From BOG-994 sp049514215 (GTDB lineage: Bacteria; Pseudomonadota; Gammaproteobacteria; Burkholderiales; Burkholderiaceae_D), in NCBI GenBank assembly GCA_049514215.1, contig JBEKVI010000010.1, positions 29,959 through 93,958 of the forward strand: a DNA stretch of 64,000 nt. The letters run 5' to 3'. Made by a program: the position numbers and the translations under genes. Of the stretch, positions 45,672 to 55,097 are shown piece after piece. The notes beneath the pieces are model-generated. The model saw nothing but the letters and a program-made list of their open reading frames with translations. It did no database searches and was not told the DNA's origin. Numbering within the stretch: position 1 is the first letter of the stretch; every line of letters starts with the position of its first letter.

Positions 45672-48600
45672 GATGACGTGTCCGCATTCAGATTGCGACG
45701 TGACAAGACGCCCGTGTACCAGGTGTGCATGCTCACACGCAGTCTTTCGAACCACAAATAGATCACGGGCGTCGTATATAAGGTGATCACTTGGCTCAAG
45801 ATCAGGCCCCCGATCACCGTGATGCCAAGAGGCTGACGCAACGAGGCACCCTGGCCGATTCCGATGGCCAGCGGCAGCGCGCCCAACACAGCGGCGGCAG
45901 TGGTCATCATGATGGGTCGCAGGCGGACCACAGCAGCATCATGAATCGCCTGCTGCGGATCCATCTTCTGCTCGCGCTGAATATTCAACGCGAAGTCGAT
46001 CATCATAATTCCATTTTTCTTCACAATGCCAATGAGCAGGATGACCCCGATAAAGGCAATCACCGAGAAAGGAGTGTCAAAAATGAGCAACGCCAGGGTC
46101 GCCCCGACCATCGCAGAAGGGAGCGTGGAGAGAATCGTAATCGGATGGATTGTGTTCTCGTAGAGGATACCCAAAACGATGTAGACGGCGCCGAATGCCG
46201 CCAGTAAGAGCAGCGGAAGGGCTGAGAGGTTTTGCGCGAAAACCTGACCGGCTCCGGCTGGGCTACCGTGGATGGAGGCGGGCATGCCCAGATCGTGCAT
46301 CGCCTGGGTGATCGCCGACTGAGCCCGGCTCAATGAACCGCCCGGTGGAAGATTAAAGGAGATCGTCGAGGCCACAAGACCGTTCTGATGGTTGACCTGG
46401 GTCGCGGTGTGGTTGCTAGAGTAAGTGGTCATGGCCGGCAGCGGAACCATGGTTTCGGCCGCCGTGGTGTCAGCACTTCCCGTCGAACTTCCGCCTTTGC
46501 TGTTGGAGATACTGTTCGTGACTGCATTGGCCTGGGCGCTGGAGTTGAGCGAACTGGTGGTGGAGGCGGCGCCGTGCGCCGTCGAAACGGCCGTGTACGC
46601 AGACACGCCGCTCACCGTGCCACCCTGGGCCTGGGTCTGCTGCGTGCCGGTTGGGTTGCCCGCCGCGCTGCTGAGATAGATGCGATCCAACATCTGAGGA
46701 AACTGCCAATACTTGGGAGCAACCTCCATCACGACGAAGTATTGATTAAAGGGATTGAAGATCGTCGTGACGGTGCGTTGGCCGAAGGCGTCGTAGAGTA
46801 CGTTGTCGATTTGATTGGGCTCGAAGCTGTAGCGCATGGCTGTGCTGCGCGCGATGTTGATGTAAGTCTGCAGCCCATTCTGTTGCAGATCGGAATTCTC
46901 GTCGATGATCTGACTATGATCTTTACCAAGTTCTGCCAGCAGTTTCGGGGTCCAGGTGTAGAGCGCAGCGGTATCCTCGCTCGTTAAGGTGTATTGATAT
47001 TCGGCCGCTGATTGCCGGCCACCGATGTGCAGGTCCTGTACCGCCTGCAAAAATAGGCGAGCTCCCGACACTTGATTCAGCTTTGGCCGCAGACGCTGGA
47101 CCACCTGATCTGCGGAAAGCTTCCGTTGCGCGAGGGGTTTTAGCGCGACGTAGACGTTGGCCGTGTTTAGAGCGCGAATCCCAGTGAACCCGATGACCGA
47201 TGCGACGCCGGGATCCGACTGAACGATGTCTTGTAGTTGATGGAGCTTCCTGCTCATTGCCTGGAACGAAATACTCTGGTCCGCGATGATTTGTCCCACG
47301 AGGAGTCCGTTGTCTTGCTCCGGGAACAGCGTAAAGGATAGACGTCGAAGCAAAAAGCCATTGAGCACAATCATCAGGATCAAGATGACGATCACGAGCA
47401 GTGCGTGATCCAGGACACTGGTGAGTGATGAGGAGTATCCGGCCTTGAAACGCTCGAATTGCCTTTCCGTCCAATTGGCCCACCGGGCCTTTGAGTGCAC
47501 CGACTCTTCCCGCCTGAGCAGGTAAGCGCACATGGTGGGTGTGACCGTGAGCGATACGATCAGCGAGATCAAGATGGCGATCGAGAGGGTCACGGCAAAT
47601 TCGTGGAACAGCAATCCCACGATGCCGGGGAACAGTAGAATCGGGATGAAAACCGCGATCAACGATAGGCTCATGGAGATCACCGTGAAACTCACCTCTC
47701 CACTGCCCACGAGCGCCGCCTCGCGAATTTCCATTCCGGCTTCGACGTGCCGTATGACGTTCTCCAGTACGACGACCGCGTCATCGACGACAAAGCCCGT
47801 CGCGATGGTCAAAGCCATCAGCGACAGATTGTCTATGCTGTAACCCAAGAGATACATCGGTCCGAACGTACCCAGTATCGAGATGGGTAATACCACCGAA
47901 GGGATGAGCGTCGCGCGGGGAGAGCGCAAGAAAACGAATACGACGCCGATCACCAGTACAACCGCGATCATGAGGCTGTGCTCGGTATCGCTGACCGCGG
48001 CGGTCACGGACTGGGAGCGGTCCAGGGCGATGTGCACGTCGATATTGGGCGGCAAGGTGGCCTCGACCGATGGCAGTACCTTCTTGATCTGAGCCACGGT
48101 CTTGATGATGTTCGCCCCCGGTAGCGGATAGACAATCACGCCCACGGTAGGCAAGTTGTTAAACAGGCCCGCGTTGCGGATGTTTTCGTTGGAGTCCACG
48201 ACGGCTGCCACATCGTGCAGGAACACCGGAGCGTTGCTGCGATATGCGATGACCAGATTGCGGTAATCGGCGGCCTTGGTCGCCTGGTCGTTCGACAAAA
48301 CCTCGTAGCGCTGGTCACCTTGGTCAATATAGCCCTTGGCGCTGTCGGCATTGGCCGCCGAAATTGCGGCGCGCACGTCCTCGAGTCCGATCCCATAGCT
48401 CGAGAGCTTGTCAGGTTCGATCTCGACGCGGACCGAGGGCAGCGCGCTGCCGCCGAGCTGGACCTGCCCGACTCCCGGAATCTGCGAGAGTTGCTGTTGG
48501 ATTACCGTATCGGCCGAGTCATAGAGCTGGGCCGTAGTGAGCGTGGAAGACGTCAACGACAAGATGATGATGGGCGAGTCCGCCGGATTGTATTCGCGGT

Positions 48601-48985
48601 AACTCGGGTTGCCGCGCAGGGTCGTGGGCAGGTCGGCGCGCGCCGCCTGAATCCCCGCTTCGACATCGCGCGCGGCTCCGTTGATGTCACGGGTGATGGC
48701 GAATTGGATAATTACCAAGGACGAGCCGACGCTGTTCGTCGAAGTGAGTTCCGACACGCCAGCAATCGTTGCGAGCCGGCGCTCAAGCGGCTCGGCTACC
48801 GTCGAGGCCATGATATCCGGGCTCGCACCGGCCATGGTCGCCTGCACCACGATCACCGGCAAAGTGACGTTTGGAAGCGGCGCCACGGGCAAGCGGAAAT
48901 AGGCCAGAATTCCGGAGAGCGCGATGGCGATCGCCAATAGCGATGTGGCGACCGGGCGGCCGATGAAAAAGGCCGGGATGTTCAC
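45668..48985 (-). CDS. mdtC: RND multidrug efflux pump subunit, MdtC-like, with extra insert
   Basis: 1105 residues; MdtC-type proteins are about 1025-1040. Twelve membrane segments; the proton-relay Asp pair in TM4 (GFVVDDAVVVLENV) is present. The excess length is an insertion of about 69 residues (777-845) in the second periplasmic loop, made almost only of Ser, Thr, Ala, Gly, Gln and Asn. It falls where homologues go straight from IYLSS to VPLPAM. The gene overlaps the preceding pump gene by 4 bp. MdtB/MdtC-type pumps work as a B2C heterotrimer exporting bile salts, novobiocin and metals in E. coli; substrates here are unknown. Confidence 0.95.
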   Translation of the reverse strand: MNIPAFFIGRPVATSLLAIAIALSGILAYFRLPVAPLPNVTLPVIVVQATMAGASPDIMASTVAEPLERRLATIAGVSELTSTNSVGSSLVIIQFAITRDINGAARDVEAGIQAARADLPTTLRGNPSYREYNPADSPIIILSLTSSTLTTAQLYDSADTVIQQQLSQIPGVGQVQLGGSALPSVRVEIEPDKLSSYGIGLEDVRAAISAANADSAKGYIDQGDQRYEVLSNDQATKAADYRNLVIAYRSNAPVFLHDVAAVVDSNENIRNAGLFNNLPTVGVIVYPLPGANIIKTVAQIKKVLPSVEATLPPNIDVHIALDRSQSVTAAVSDTEHSLMIAVVLVIGVVFVFLRSPRATLIPSVVLPISILGTFGPMYLLGYSIDNLSLMALTIATGFVVDDAVVVLENVIRHVEAGMEIREAALVGSGEVSFTVISMSLSLIAVFIPILLFPGIVGLLFHEFAVTLSIAILISLIVSLTVTPTMCAYLLRREESVHSKARWANWTERQFERFKAGYSSSLTSVLDHALLVIVILILMIVLNGFLLRRLSFTLFPEQDNGLLVGQIIADQSISFQAMSRKLHQLQDIVQSDPGVASVIGFTGIRALNTANVYVALKPLAQRKLSADQVVQRLRPKLNQVSGARLFLQAVQDLHIGGRQSAAEYQYTLTSEDTAALYTWTPKLLAELGKDHSQIIDENSDLQQNGLQTYINIARSTAMRYSFEPNQIDNVLYDAFGQRTVTTIFNPFNQYFVVMEVAPKYWQFPQMLDRIYLSSAAGNPTGTQQTQAQGGTVSGVSAYTAVSTAHGAASTTSSLNSSAQANAVTNSISNSKGGSSTGSADTTAAETMVPLPAMTTYSSNHTATQVNHQNGLVASTISFNLPPGGSLSRAQSAITQAMHDLGMPASIHGSPAGAGQVFAQNLSALPLLLLAAFGAVYIVLGILYENTIHPITILSTLPSAMVGATLALLIFDTPFSVIAFIGVILLIGIVKKNGIMMIDFALNIQREQKMDPQQAIHDAAVVRLRPIMMTTAAAVLGALPLAIGIGQGASLRQPLGITVIGGLILSQVITLYTTPVIYLWFERLRVSMHTWYTGVLSRRNLNADTSS

Positions 48986-51900
48986 GCGTCCCCTTTCTCG
49001 TCGGCCGCCGTTTTGGTCTTGCGGCCGAACCGCTGTGATGCCCGGTCGAACATCAAATAGATCACGGGGGTGGTAAAGAGAGTGAGCATCTGGCTCACCA
49101 GAAGTCCTCCGATGATGGCAAGCCCCAGCGGCCGGCGCAGTTCGTGACCGGTGCCGTTGCCTAGGAGCAGCGGCAAAGCGCCGAGCATGGCGGCAAAGGT
49201 CGTCATCAAGATCGGTCTAAAGCGCAGCAACGATGCCTGGAAAATCGCATCATGTGGCGTTTTGCCGTGGACGCGCTCCGCCTCGAGCGCGAAGTCGACG
49301 ATCATGATGCCGTTTTTCTTGACGATGCCGATCAAAAGGACAATTCCGATGATACCGATCACGTCGAGGTCGCTGCCGGCCAACATGAGCGCGAGCAATG
49401 CGCCAATGCCGGCCGATGGCAGCGTCGAGAGGATGGTGACTGGGTGAATGTAGCTCTCGTAGAGCACACCGAGGACGAGGTACACCGTGACAAGGGCTGC
49501 AACCAGGAGGAACAGCTCGCTCGAGAGGGAATCCTCGAAGGCTTGCGCAGCCCCTTGGAACGAGGTCGTAATCGATGGCGGCAGATGGACTGCCGCCTCG
49601 GCGCGCTTGATCTCATCGACCGCGCTGCTGAGGGAGGCATCTGGAGCCAGATTGAACGAGACCGTCACTGCGGGAAATTGCGCAAGATGGCTGATGACCA
49701 GGGGCGATTGGGTCACTTTGATGTCCGCGATACCGCTTAAGGGCACCTGGCCGGTACTGCCTGTTTGGGTCGGCAAGTACAAGCTTCCGAGCGACTTCAA
49801 ATCGGGAAGACTTTCGGGCTTGGCCACCAGCACGACGCGGTATTGATTTGCCTGATTGAAAATGGTCGAGACGATCCGCTGGCCGAGGGCATCGTAGAGC
49901 ACGTTATCGATCGTCGCGGGCGTGATGCCATAACGCGCCGCGAGCTGCCGGTTGACCTCCACGTCCACGCTCAAGCCGTTGTTGTTAAGATCGCTCGTGA
50001 CGTCGGAGATGGACTTGATCCTTCGCATGCGCTCGACGAGTTCTGGTACGTAGGTTTGAAAGGCGTCCTGATTCGGTCCCCGCAGCACGAATTGGTACTG
50101 ACTCGGTGACACGACCGTATCCAATGTGAGGTCCTGCTCAGGTTGCGGATAAAGCGTGATACCGGACACGCTCGTCACCTTGTCCTTCAGGCGCAACGCG
50201 ATCTCACGGGCCGTGAGCGAGCGGTCGTCGAGCGGCTTTAGGTTGATCAGGAAACGGCCATTGTTCAGTGTCCTGTTCGTGCCATCGATGCCGATATAAG
50301 AAGTGATCGAGGTCACATCCGGATCCTTTAGGATCACGTCGGCGAGTTCGGACTGCCGCCGGGACATCGCTGCATATGAAACGGAATTATCCGCAACGCT
50401 GATGGCTTCGACCACTCCGACGTCCTGCACGGGGAAGAGCCCCTTGGGGATGACGATGTACAAGATCGCGGTCAAAGCGATGAGCACGGTCGCAAGCACC
50501 AGGGTCAATCCCTGGTGGTCGAGCACCCACGTCAGCCCGCGCTCGTAGTTTTTCAGCGTGCGGTCGAAGACGTTTTCGCTGATCCGCTCAAAGCGGCTTG
50601 GAGTGCGATCAGCTTTGCGACGCAAGATGCGCGCGCACATCATCGGCACCAGCGTCAAGGAGACGACAGCGGAGATGACAATGGTGACGGCGAGTGTGAC
50701 GGCAAACTCGCTAAAAAGGCGCCCGATGACTCCGCCCATAAAAAGAAGCGGAATCAAGACCGCGATGAGCGAAATGGTCAACGACATGATGGTAAAGCCG
50801 ATCTGCCCGGCACCGGTCAAGGCAGCTTCAAGAGGGTTCATCCCCTCTTCGAGATAGCGCACGATGTTCTCAATCATGACGATGGAGTCGTCCACGACGA
50901 AGCCGGTGGCGATGATCAAGGCCATCAGTGACAGGTTATCGATCGAGTAATTGAGCTCATAGGCGATCGCAAGCGTTGCGATCAAGGAGACGGGTACCGA
51001 AATGCTCGGGATGATGGTCGCAGGGATGTTGCGCAGAAACACGAAAATTACGAGCACGACCAGTCCAATCGAGATCAGGAGCTCGAAGGCGGCATCCCTT
51101 ACCGAAGCGCGGATGACGCCTGTGCTGTCGGCAACGATCTCGACGTGCATGGCCTGCGGCAGGCTCGCGAGCAGCGTTGGCAGCTGCTTTTTGATCTGGT
51201 TCACGGTGGCGATCACGTTCGCTCCGGGCTGGCGCATCACGTTTAGCACAATTGCCGGAGTGTGGTTGAACCAGGCTCCTTGCTCAACGTCTTGTGCAGC
51301 CTGCGTGACCCGGGCGACGTCGCGCATGAACACCGGCGAGCCGTTTTGGTAGGAGATGACCGAGCTCAGGTAGTCTTTTGGGTCTTGGATCTGATCGTTT
51401 GCGTTGATGGTGTAATCGAGATCCGGCCCATCGAAATTGCCCTTGGGCTGGCTGACATTGATATTAGCGAGCAGCGTGCGCAGATCATCGATATTGAGGC
51501 CATAGGCGGAGAGCTTTCGTGGATCAACCTCGACGCGCACTGCCGGCACATTGCCCCCGGCAGGCGTCACGAGGCCGACGCCTGGCACTTCCGAAATCTT
51601 CGAGGCCAGTCGATTGTTGGCGATGTCTTGCAGCTGGGTGAGCGAGAGCGAGTCCGAAGTCACAGCGAGGGTGAGAATCGGTTGATCGGCTGGGTTTACC
51701 TTGGCATAGATCGGAGGCGCAGGCAGGCCGGTGGGCAGCAGACTGTTGGCCGCGTTGATGGCCTGTTGCACATTCTGCTCGGCCACATCGAGGCTTAGCG
51801 CGAGATCGAACTGCAAGGTGATGATGGAGGCCCCCGCGGAACTCGTCGAGGTCATCTGCGCAAGACTTGGAATCTCGCCTAACTGCACTTCGAGGGGGGC

Positions 51901-52092
51901 GGTCACGGTAGTCGCCATGACCTGCGGGCTCGCCCCGGGATAGAAGGTCTGCACCTGAATGGTCGGGTAGTCGACGTCGGGCAGTGAGGAGATGGGCAAG
52001 AACTTTGCGGCCACCAGTCCCACCAGGACGAGCGCAATCATCAACAACGAGGTTGCGACCGGCCTGAGTACGAACAGTCGGGAGATATTCAC
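48982..52092 (-). CDS. mdtB: RND multidrug efflux pump subunit, MdtB-like
   Basis: 1036 residues, normal length. Twelve membrane segments, TM4 proton-relay acidic pair in GFVVDDSIVMIENI, typical start MNISRLFVLRPVATSLLMIALVLVGLVAAKFLP. It starts 22 bp after the adaptor and overlaps mdtC by 4 bp. It would pair with MdtC in a heterotrimer, since adjacent coupled RND genes of this subclass do so. Confidence 0.96.
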   Translation of the reverse strand: MNISRLFVLRPVATSLLMIALVLVGLVAAKFLPISSLPDVDYPTIQVQTFYPGASPQVMATTVTAPLEVQLGEIPSLAQMTSTSSAGASIITLQFDLALSLDVAEQNVQQAINAANSLLPTGLPAPPIYAKVNPADQPILTLAVTSDSLSLTQLQDIANNRLASKISEVPGVGLVTPAGGNVPAVRVEVDPRKLSAYGLNIDDLRTLLANINVSQPKGNFDGPDLDYTINANDQIQDPKDYLSSVISYQNGSPVFMRDVARVTQAAQDVEQGAWFNHTPAIVLNVMRQPGANVIATVNQIKKQLPTLLASLPQAMHVEIVADSTGVIRASVRDAAFELLISIGLVVLVIFVFLRNIPATIIPSISVPVSLIATLAIAYELNYSIDNLSLMALIIATGFVVDDSIVMIENIVRYLEEGMNPLEAALTGAGQIGFTIMSLTISLIAVLIPLLFMGGVIGRLFSEFAVTLAVTIVISAVVSLTLVPMMCARILRRKADRTPSRFERISENVFDRTLKNYERGLTWVLDHQGLTLVLATVLIALTAILYIVIPKGLFPVQDVGVVEAISVADNSVSYAAMSRRQSELADVILKDPDVTSITSYIGIDGTNRTLNNGRFLINLKPLDDRSLTAREIALRLKDKVTSVSGITLYPQPEQDLTLDTVVSPSQYQFVLRGPNQDAFQTYVPELVERMRRIKSISDVTSDLNNNGLSVDVEVNRQLAARYGITPATIDNVLYDALGQRIVSTIFNQANQYRVVLVAKPESLPDLKSLGSLYLPTQTGSTGQVPLSGIADIKVTQSPLVISHLAQFPAVTVSFNLAPDASLSSAVDEIKRAEAAVHLPPSITTSFQGAAQAFEDSLSSELFLLVAALVTVYLVLGVLYESYIHPVTILSTLPSAGIGALLALMLAGSDLDVIGIIGIVLLIGIVKKNGIMIVDFALEAERVHGKTPHDAIFQASLLRFRPILMTTFAAMLGALPLLLGNGTGHELRRPLGLAIIGGLLVSQMLTLFTTPVIYLMFDRASQRFGRKTKTAADEKGDA

Positions 52093-52114
52093 GCGGGCAC
52101 GAATTTGGAGCGCA

Positions 52115-53380
52115 TCAACGGGAACTGTTGGTGTCCTGCGCGGGCGCGGTCGCGGGCTTTCGTGTGCTCTTGGTTCCCGGGGCCGGTTCCGGGTTCGGTG
52201 CTGCGGCGCTCGAGGGCTGCGTGCCGGCTGCTGGCGGCGAAGCGGGCTTGATCTTTGCGCCGTCGGTTAAGCGGTCCGTGCCGTCGATCACCACGGTGTC
52301 GCCAATGGCGAGGCCCGACAGGATCGCGGTATTTTTGCCATCGCTCGGCCCGAGTTTCACCTTGCGCACCGAAACCGTGTCGTCGGCGGTTTTGACGAGA
52401 TAGACATAGTCGCCCGGCGCCCCGCTTAAGACCGCTGGTGTGGGGACGAGCACGGCATCGCTGAGCGTGTCGACCAGAATCTTGATGTTGACGAATTCAC
52501 TCGGAAACAGCGCTTCGTCGTCGTTCGCAAAGCTGGCACGCAGCGTGACGGTGCCCGTGCTGGTCGTCATCTGATTGCTCAGCGCGTATAAGGTGCCGGT
52601 CGCAACCAGCTTGTTGTTGTCGCTGCTGTAGGCGGTCACGGGAAGCTGCGCGCCTGAATTCACGCGTTCGATCACCTTTGCGAGGTCATTTTGCGCGATC
52701 GTGAATTCGACCGTCGTGGGCTTCATGGTGGTGATGACAGCGATGCCCGGTGAGCTCGATGCGGTCACATAGTTGCCCGGATCGATCAGTCGCAGACCGA
52801 CCCGGCCACTGACGGGCGCTACGATGTGGCAGTAGATCAGATCGAGCTTGTATTGGGCAATGTTGGCCTCGTCGGACTTGACCTGCGCCTCATCCTGCTT
52901 TACCAGAAAGCGCTGATCAAAAAGGGTTTGCTCCGCAATCGCCTTTTGTTTGTTCAGGTTCTCATAGCGATCGAGATCGGAGCGCGCCTGGTCGAGCGAT
53001 GCTTGGTCCTTAAGGAGCGCCGCCTGGGCCTGTTGTAGATCGATTTCATACTGGCGAGGATCGATCTGTGCGAGGAACTGTCCCTTCTTGACGTCCTGAC
53101 CCTCTTTGTACCCGACTTCGGTAAGGTAGCCGCTTAGCTGCGGCAGCACGGTCACGGTCGCAACCGGCGTGACGGTACCGAGTTCGGACAAAGTCTCCGG
53201 CATATCGCCTTGGGAGGCCTTGGCAACCTTGACTACTTCCGGCTGCGGACCGCGCTGGGGTTTCTTAGCTTCAAACAGGTGGATGAGAACGACGATGACG
53301 AGGATCACCAGTAAGATGCCCACGCCCCAACGGACCCAATGAATACCGCGGCGCGGACGAGAATCCTGCGTTTCACTCAT
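52115..53380 (-). CDS. mdtA: RND efflux periplasmic adaptor (MdtA-like)
   Basis: 421 residues: short cytoplasmic tail, single membrane anchor (residues 16-36), barrel-sandwich lipoyl halves, coiled-coil hairpin (LQQAQAALLKDQASLDQARSDL region) and beta-barrel domain. The C-terminal ~45 residues are Pro/Ala/Thr-rich and probably disordered. First gene of the efflux operon; the promoter should lie right of 53380. No TetR or two-component regulator adjoins it, so control is not visible in this window. Confidence 0.95.
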   Translation of the reverse strand: MSETQDSRPRRGIHWVRWGVGILLVILVIVVLIHLFEAKKPQRGPQPEVVKVAKASQGDMPETLSELGTVTPVATVTVLPQLSGYLTEVGYKEGQDVKKGQFLAQIDPRQYEIDLQQAQAALLKDQASLDQARSDLDRYENLNKQKAIAEQTLFDQRFLVKQDEAQVKSDEANIAQYKLDLIYCHIVAPVSGRVGLRLIDPGNYVTASSSPGIAVITTMKPTTVEFTIAQNDLAKVIERVNSGAQLPVTAYSSDNNKLVATGTLYALSNQMTTSTGTVTLRASFANDDEALFPSEFVNIKILVDTLSDAVLVPTPAVLSGAPGDYVYLVKTADDTVSVRKVKLGPSDGKNTAILSGLAIGDTVVIDGTDRLTDGAKIKPASPPAAGTQPSSAAAPNPEPAPGTKSTRKPATAPAQDTNSSR

Positions 53381-53876
53381 ATCGACTCCAACCGTGCCCA
53401 GAATCGAGTTGCCAAAGCGCGCTCGGTCGGTTTCTCGGCATTTTTTAGTGGTGCTTCTGCGGTTTTAGCCGCCGCGGTGAGCGGCAGACGTCGTAGTATG
53501 CCGCCTCGAGTGCTTGGCGGTCGAGTAGTGCATGGGCCCGCGCCCGTTGCAAAAACTCACCCACCGGGCGAACAAGTCCGTTACAGCGGCCAGGGTGCGG
53601 CCCGCACAGGGCACCAATGGAAGAGATTTTCAAATCAACGACTTGGAACAGCTTCCCAGCGCGAAACGTCGTACCCCGTCACCGTTTCATACTGTCAAAC
53701 CAATCTTTCCAGACTGGTTCACGGACATCGGAGTTCCCTATCGAGCAGAGAATGTGCCACTGCACGATGTCTGTAGAGCCAGTGCAGCAATTAACCTCAA
53801 CGCCGATATCAAGACCCATCCAGTCACGGAAGCGGCACGCCAGCCCGTGGGCCCGAAGACGATCAGGACCCCATTG
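53381..53876. other. Intergenic region, 496 bp
   Basis: Upstream of the efflux operon and downstream of the SMP-30 gene, both minus strand. A 125-codon plus-strand frame (53532-53909) has no signal, motif or ribosome site and overlaps the SMP-30 3' end; it is not called. The mdtA promoter must be here but no clear operator was found. Confidence 0.4.
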
Positions 53877-54839
53877 CTATTTTCTCAGCGGATTCGGAAC
53901 GACCAGTAGCTCTCCTCGGTAGCCGCCAGGCACGTCCTCGACGGACGTAAGATAGATTTCGCTTGCCGAAGGGCTGATGGCCAGATTCGTATGATGCGTG
54001 CCCGGCACGTCGATCTGGCCGAACAATCGGCCATCCGGCTCGACGATCGCATATCCTCCGCCATCGTAAAGAGCAATGAAAAGATTGCCCCCCTCGTCGA
54101 TCCGCACACCATCCGGCGTGTACCGCCGCTGCCCCCCCTGCCGAAGGACGCCCTTCAGGTCCACGAAGGTCTCTCGCGGTCCCAAAGATCCGTCCGGGCG
54201 TATCTCGTATCGAAGGATGATCGCGGTTCGCGTCTCCGCAACGTAGAGGAGCTTGCCATCGGGGGATACTGCAAGGCCGTTCGCAAATTGGATATCCTTG
54301 GCCACGGGAATGACCGGCCCGTGTCCTGCCCGGTAGTAGACCTCACCCAAAGTCCCGTTGCCACCGGATCCGGTGAAATAAATACCGCCCTTGTGATCGA
54401 GTGCTAGATCGTTGGGTGCCAAGAAAGGGGCGCCTGACACATCCCGCCTCAGGATCTCCAGGAGAGTTCCGTCCAGCTTGATGGTGACGAAGGTTCCGTT
54501 TTCGTAGCACGCGACCATCAGGCCCTCAGGGACTTGGGCCAGGCCATTTGCGCCGCATCCATCCTGATGCCAGACCCGCTCGATTTTCCCGCCCTCAAGC
54601 CGCAGCACATCTGAGGTGCCAAAATCCACAAAATAAAGCGTGTTCCCGACGAACACGGTGCCTTCGGGAAACTGAAGACCGCTTACGACCCTCGTCCCTA
54701 GAGCCGCGGGTGCTCCGTAAGCAACGTGCAGAACAAGACAAAGGCAGGCAAGTAATCCCGCCCACATCCAGATCGAACCCAGGTGTCGCGGCCCCGACCT
54801 GAAGCAACCCGCGTGTTCGTGCGCATGGAAATCGTTCAT
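53877..54839 (-). CDS. Secreted SMP-30/gluconolactonase-like lactonase
   Basis: 320 residues, six-bladed beta-propeller of the SMP-30/LRE family with a signal (MWAGLLACLCLVLHVAYGA, residues 24-42). Metal-site-type motifs are visible: FPEGTVF near the start, N and D in FLAPNDLALDHKGGIYFTG, and PDGVRIDEGGNLFIALY. It would hydrolyse a sugar lactone in the periplasm. The neighbouring gluconate permease and kinase support gluconolactone as substrate. Start 54839 has no strong ribosome site; residue 24 is an alternative start. Confidence 0.88.
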   Translation of the reverse strand: MNDFHAHEHAGCFRSGPRHLGSIWMWAGLLACLCLVLHVAYGAPAALGTRVVSGLQFPEGTVFVGNTLYFVDFGTSDVLRLEGGKIERVWHQDGCGANGLAQVPEGLMVACYENGTFVTIKLDGTLLEILRRDVSGAPFLAPNDLALDHKGGIYFTGSGGNGTLGEVYYRAGHGPVIPVAKDIQFANGLAVSPDGKLLYVAETRTAIILRYEIRPDGSLGPRETFVDLKGVLRQGGQRRYTPDGVRIDEGGNLFIALYDGGGYAIVEPDGRLFGQIDVPGTHHTNLAISPSASEIYLTSVEDVPGGYRGELLVVPNPLRK

Positions 54840-55097
54840 GAGAGTATCGATCGAGGATGATCCATGGACCGCTATCGTGGGCCCGCTTTTGAGTGCTGAC
54901 TAGACATGCGGCTCGCCTCTTACAAAATTGTCCAAATCTTTTCTGGATCGGATCAGCATCGCTGCCTTCGATGGTCAACGGGCGAGTGAAGATTCGACAT
55001 CGCTTAGCAGCCCATGATAGGCTCGGCCGAATGTGCTCGGAGGGCGAATAGCCGCATCCGTGAAGGTTGCAGCACGCCGCGGCGAGGAGACCTGCTC

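Noticed and set aside
53532..53909. 125-codon plus-strand frame in the mdtA upstream gap
   Set aside because: No signal, domain or ribosome site and it overlaps the SMP-30 gene end.
54900..54960. A/T-rich ACAA-TTGT half-sites between the lactonase and gntP considered as a GntR operator
   Set aside because: Arms are only 4 bp, orientation does not match the usual GntR-family pattern and no GntR gene is present.
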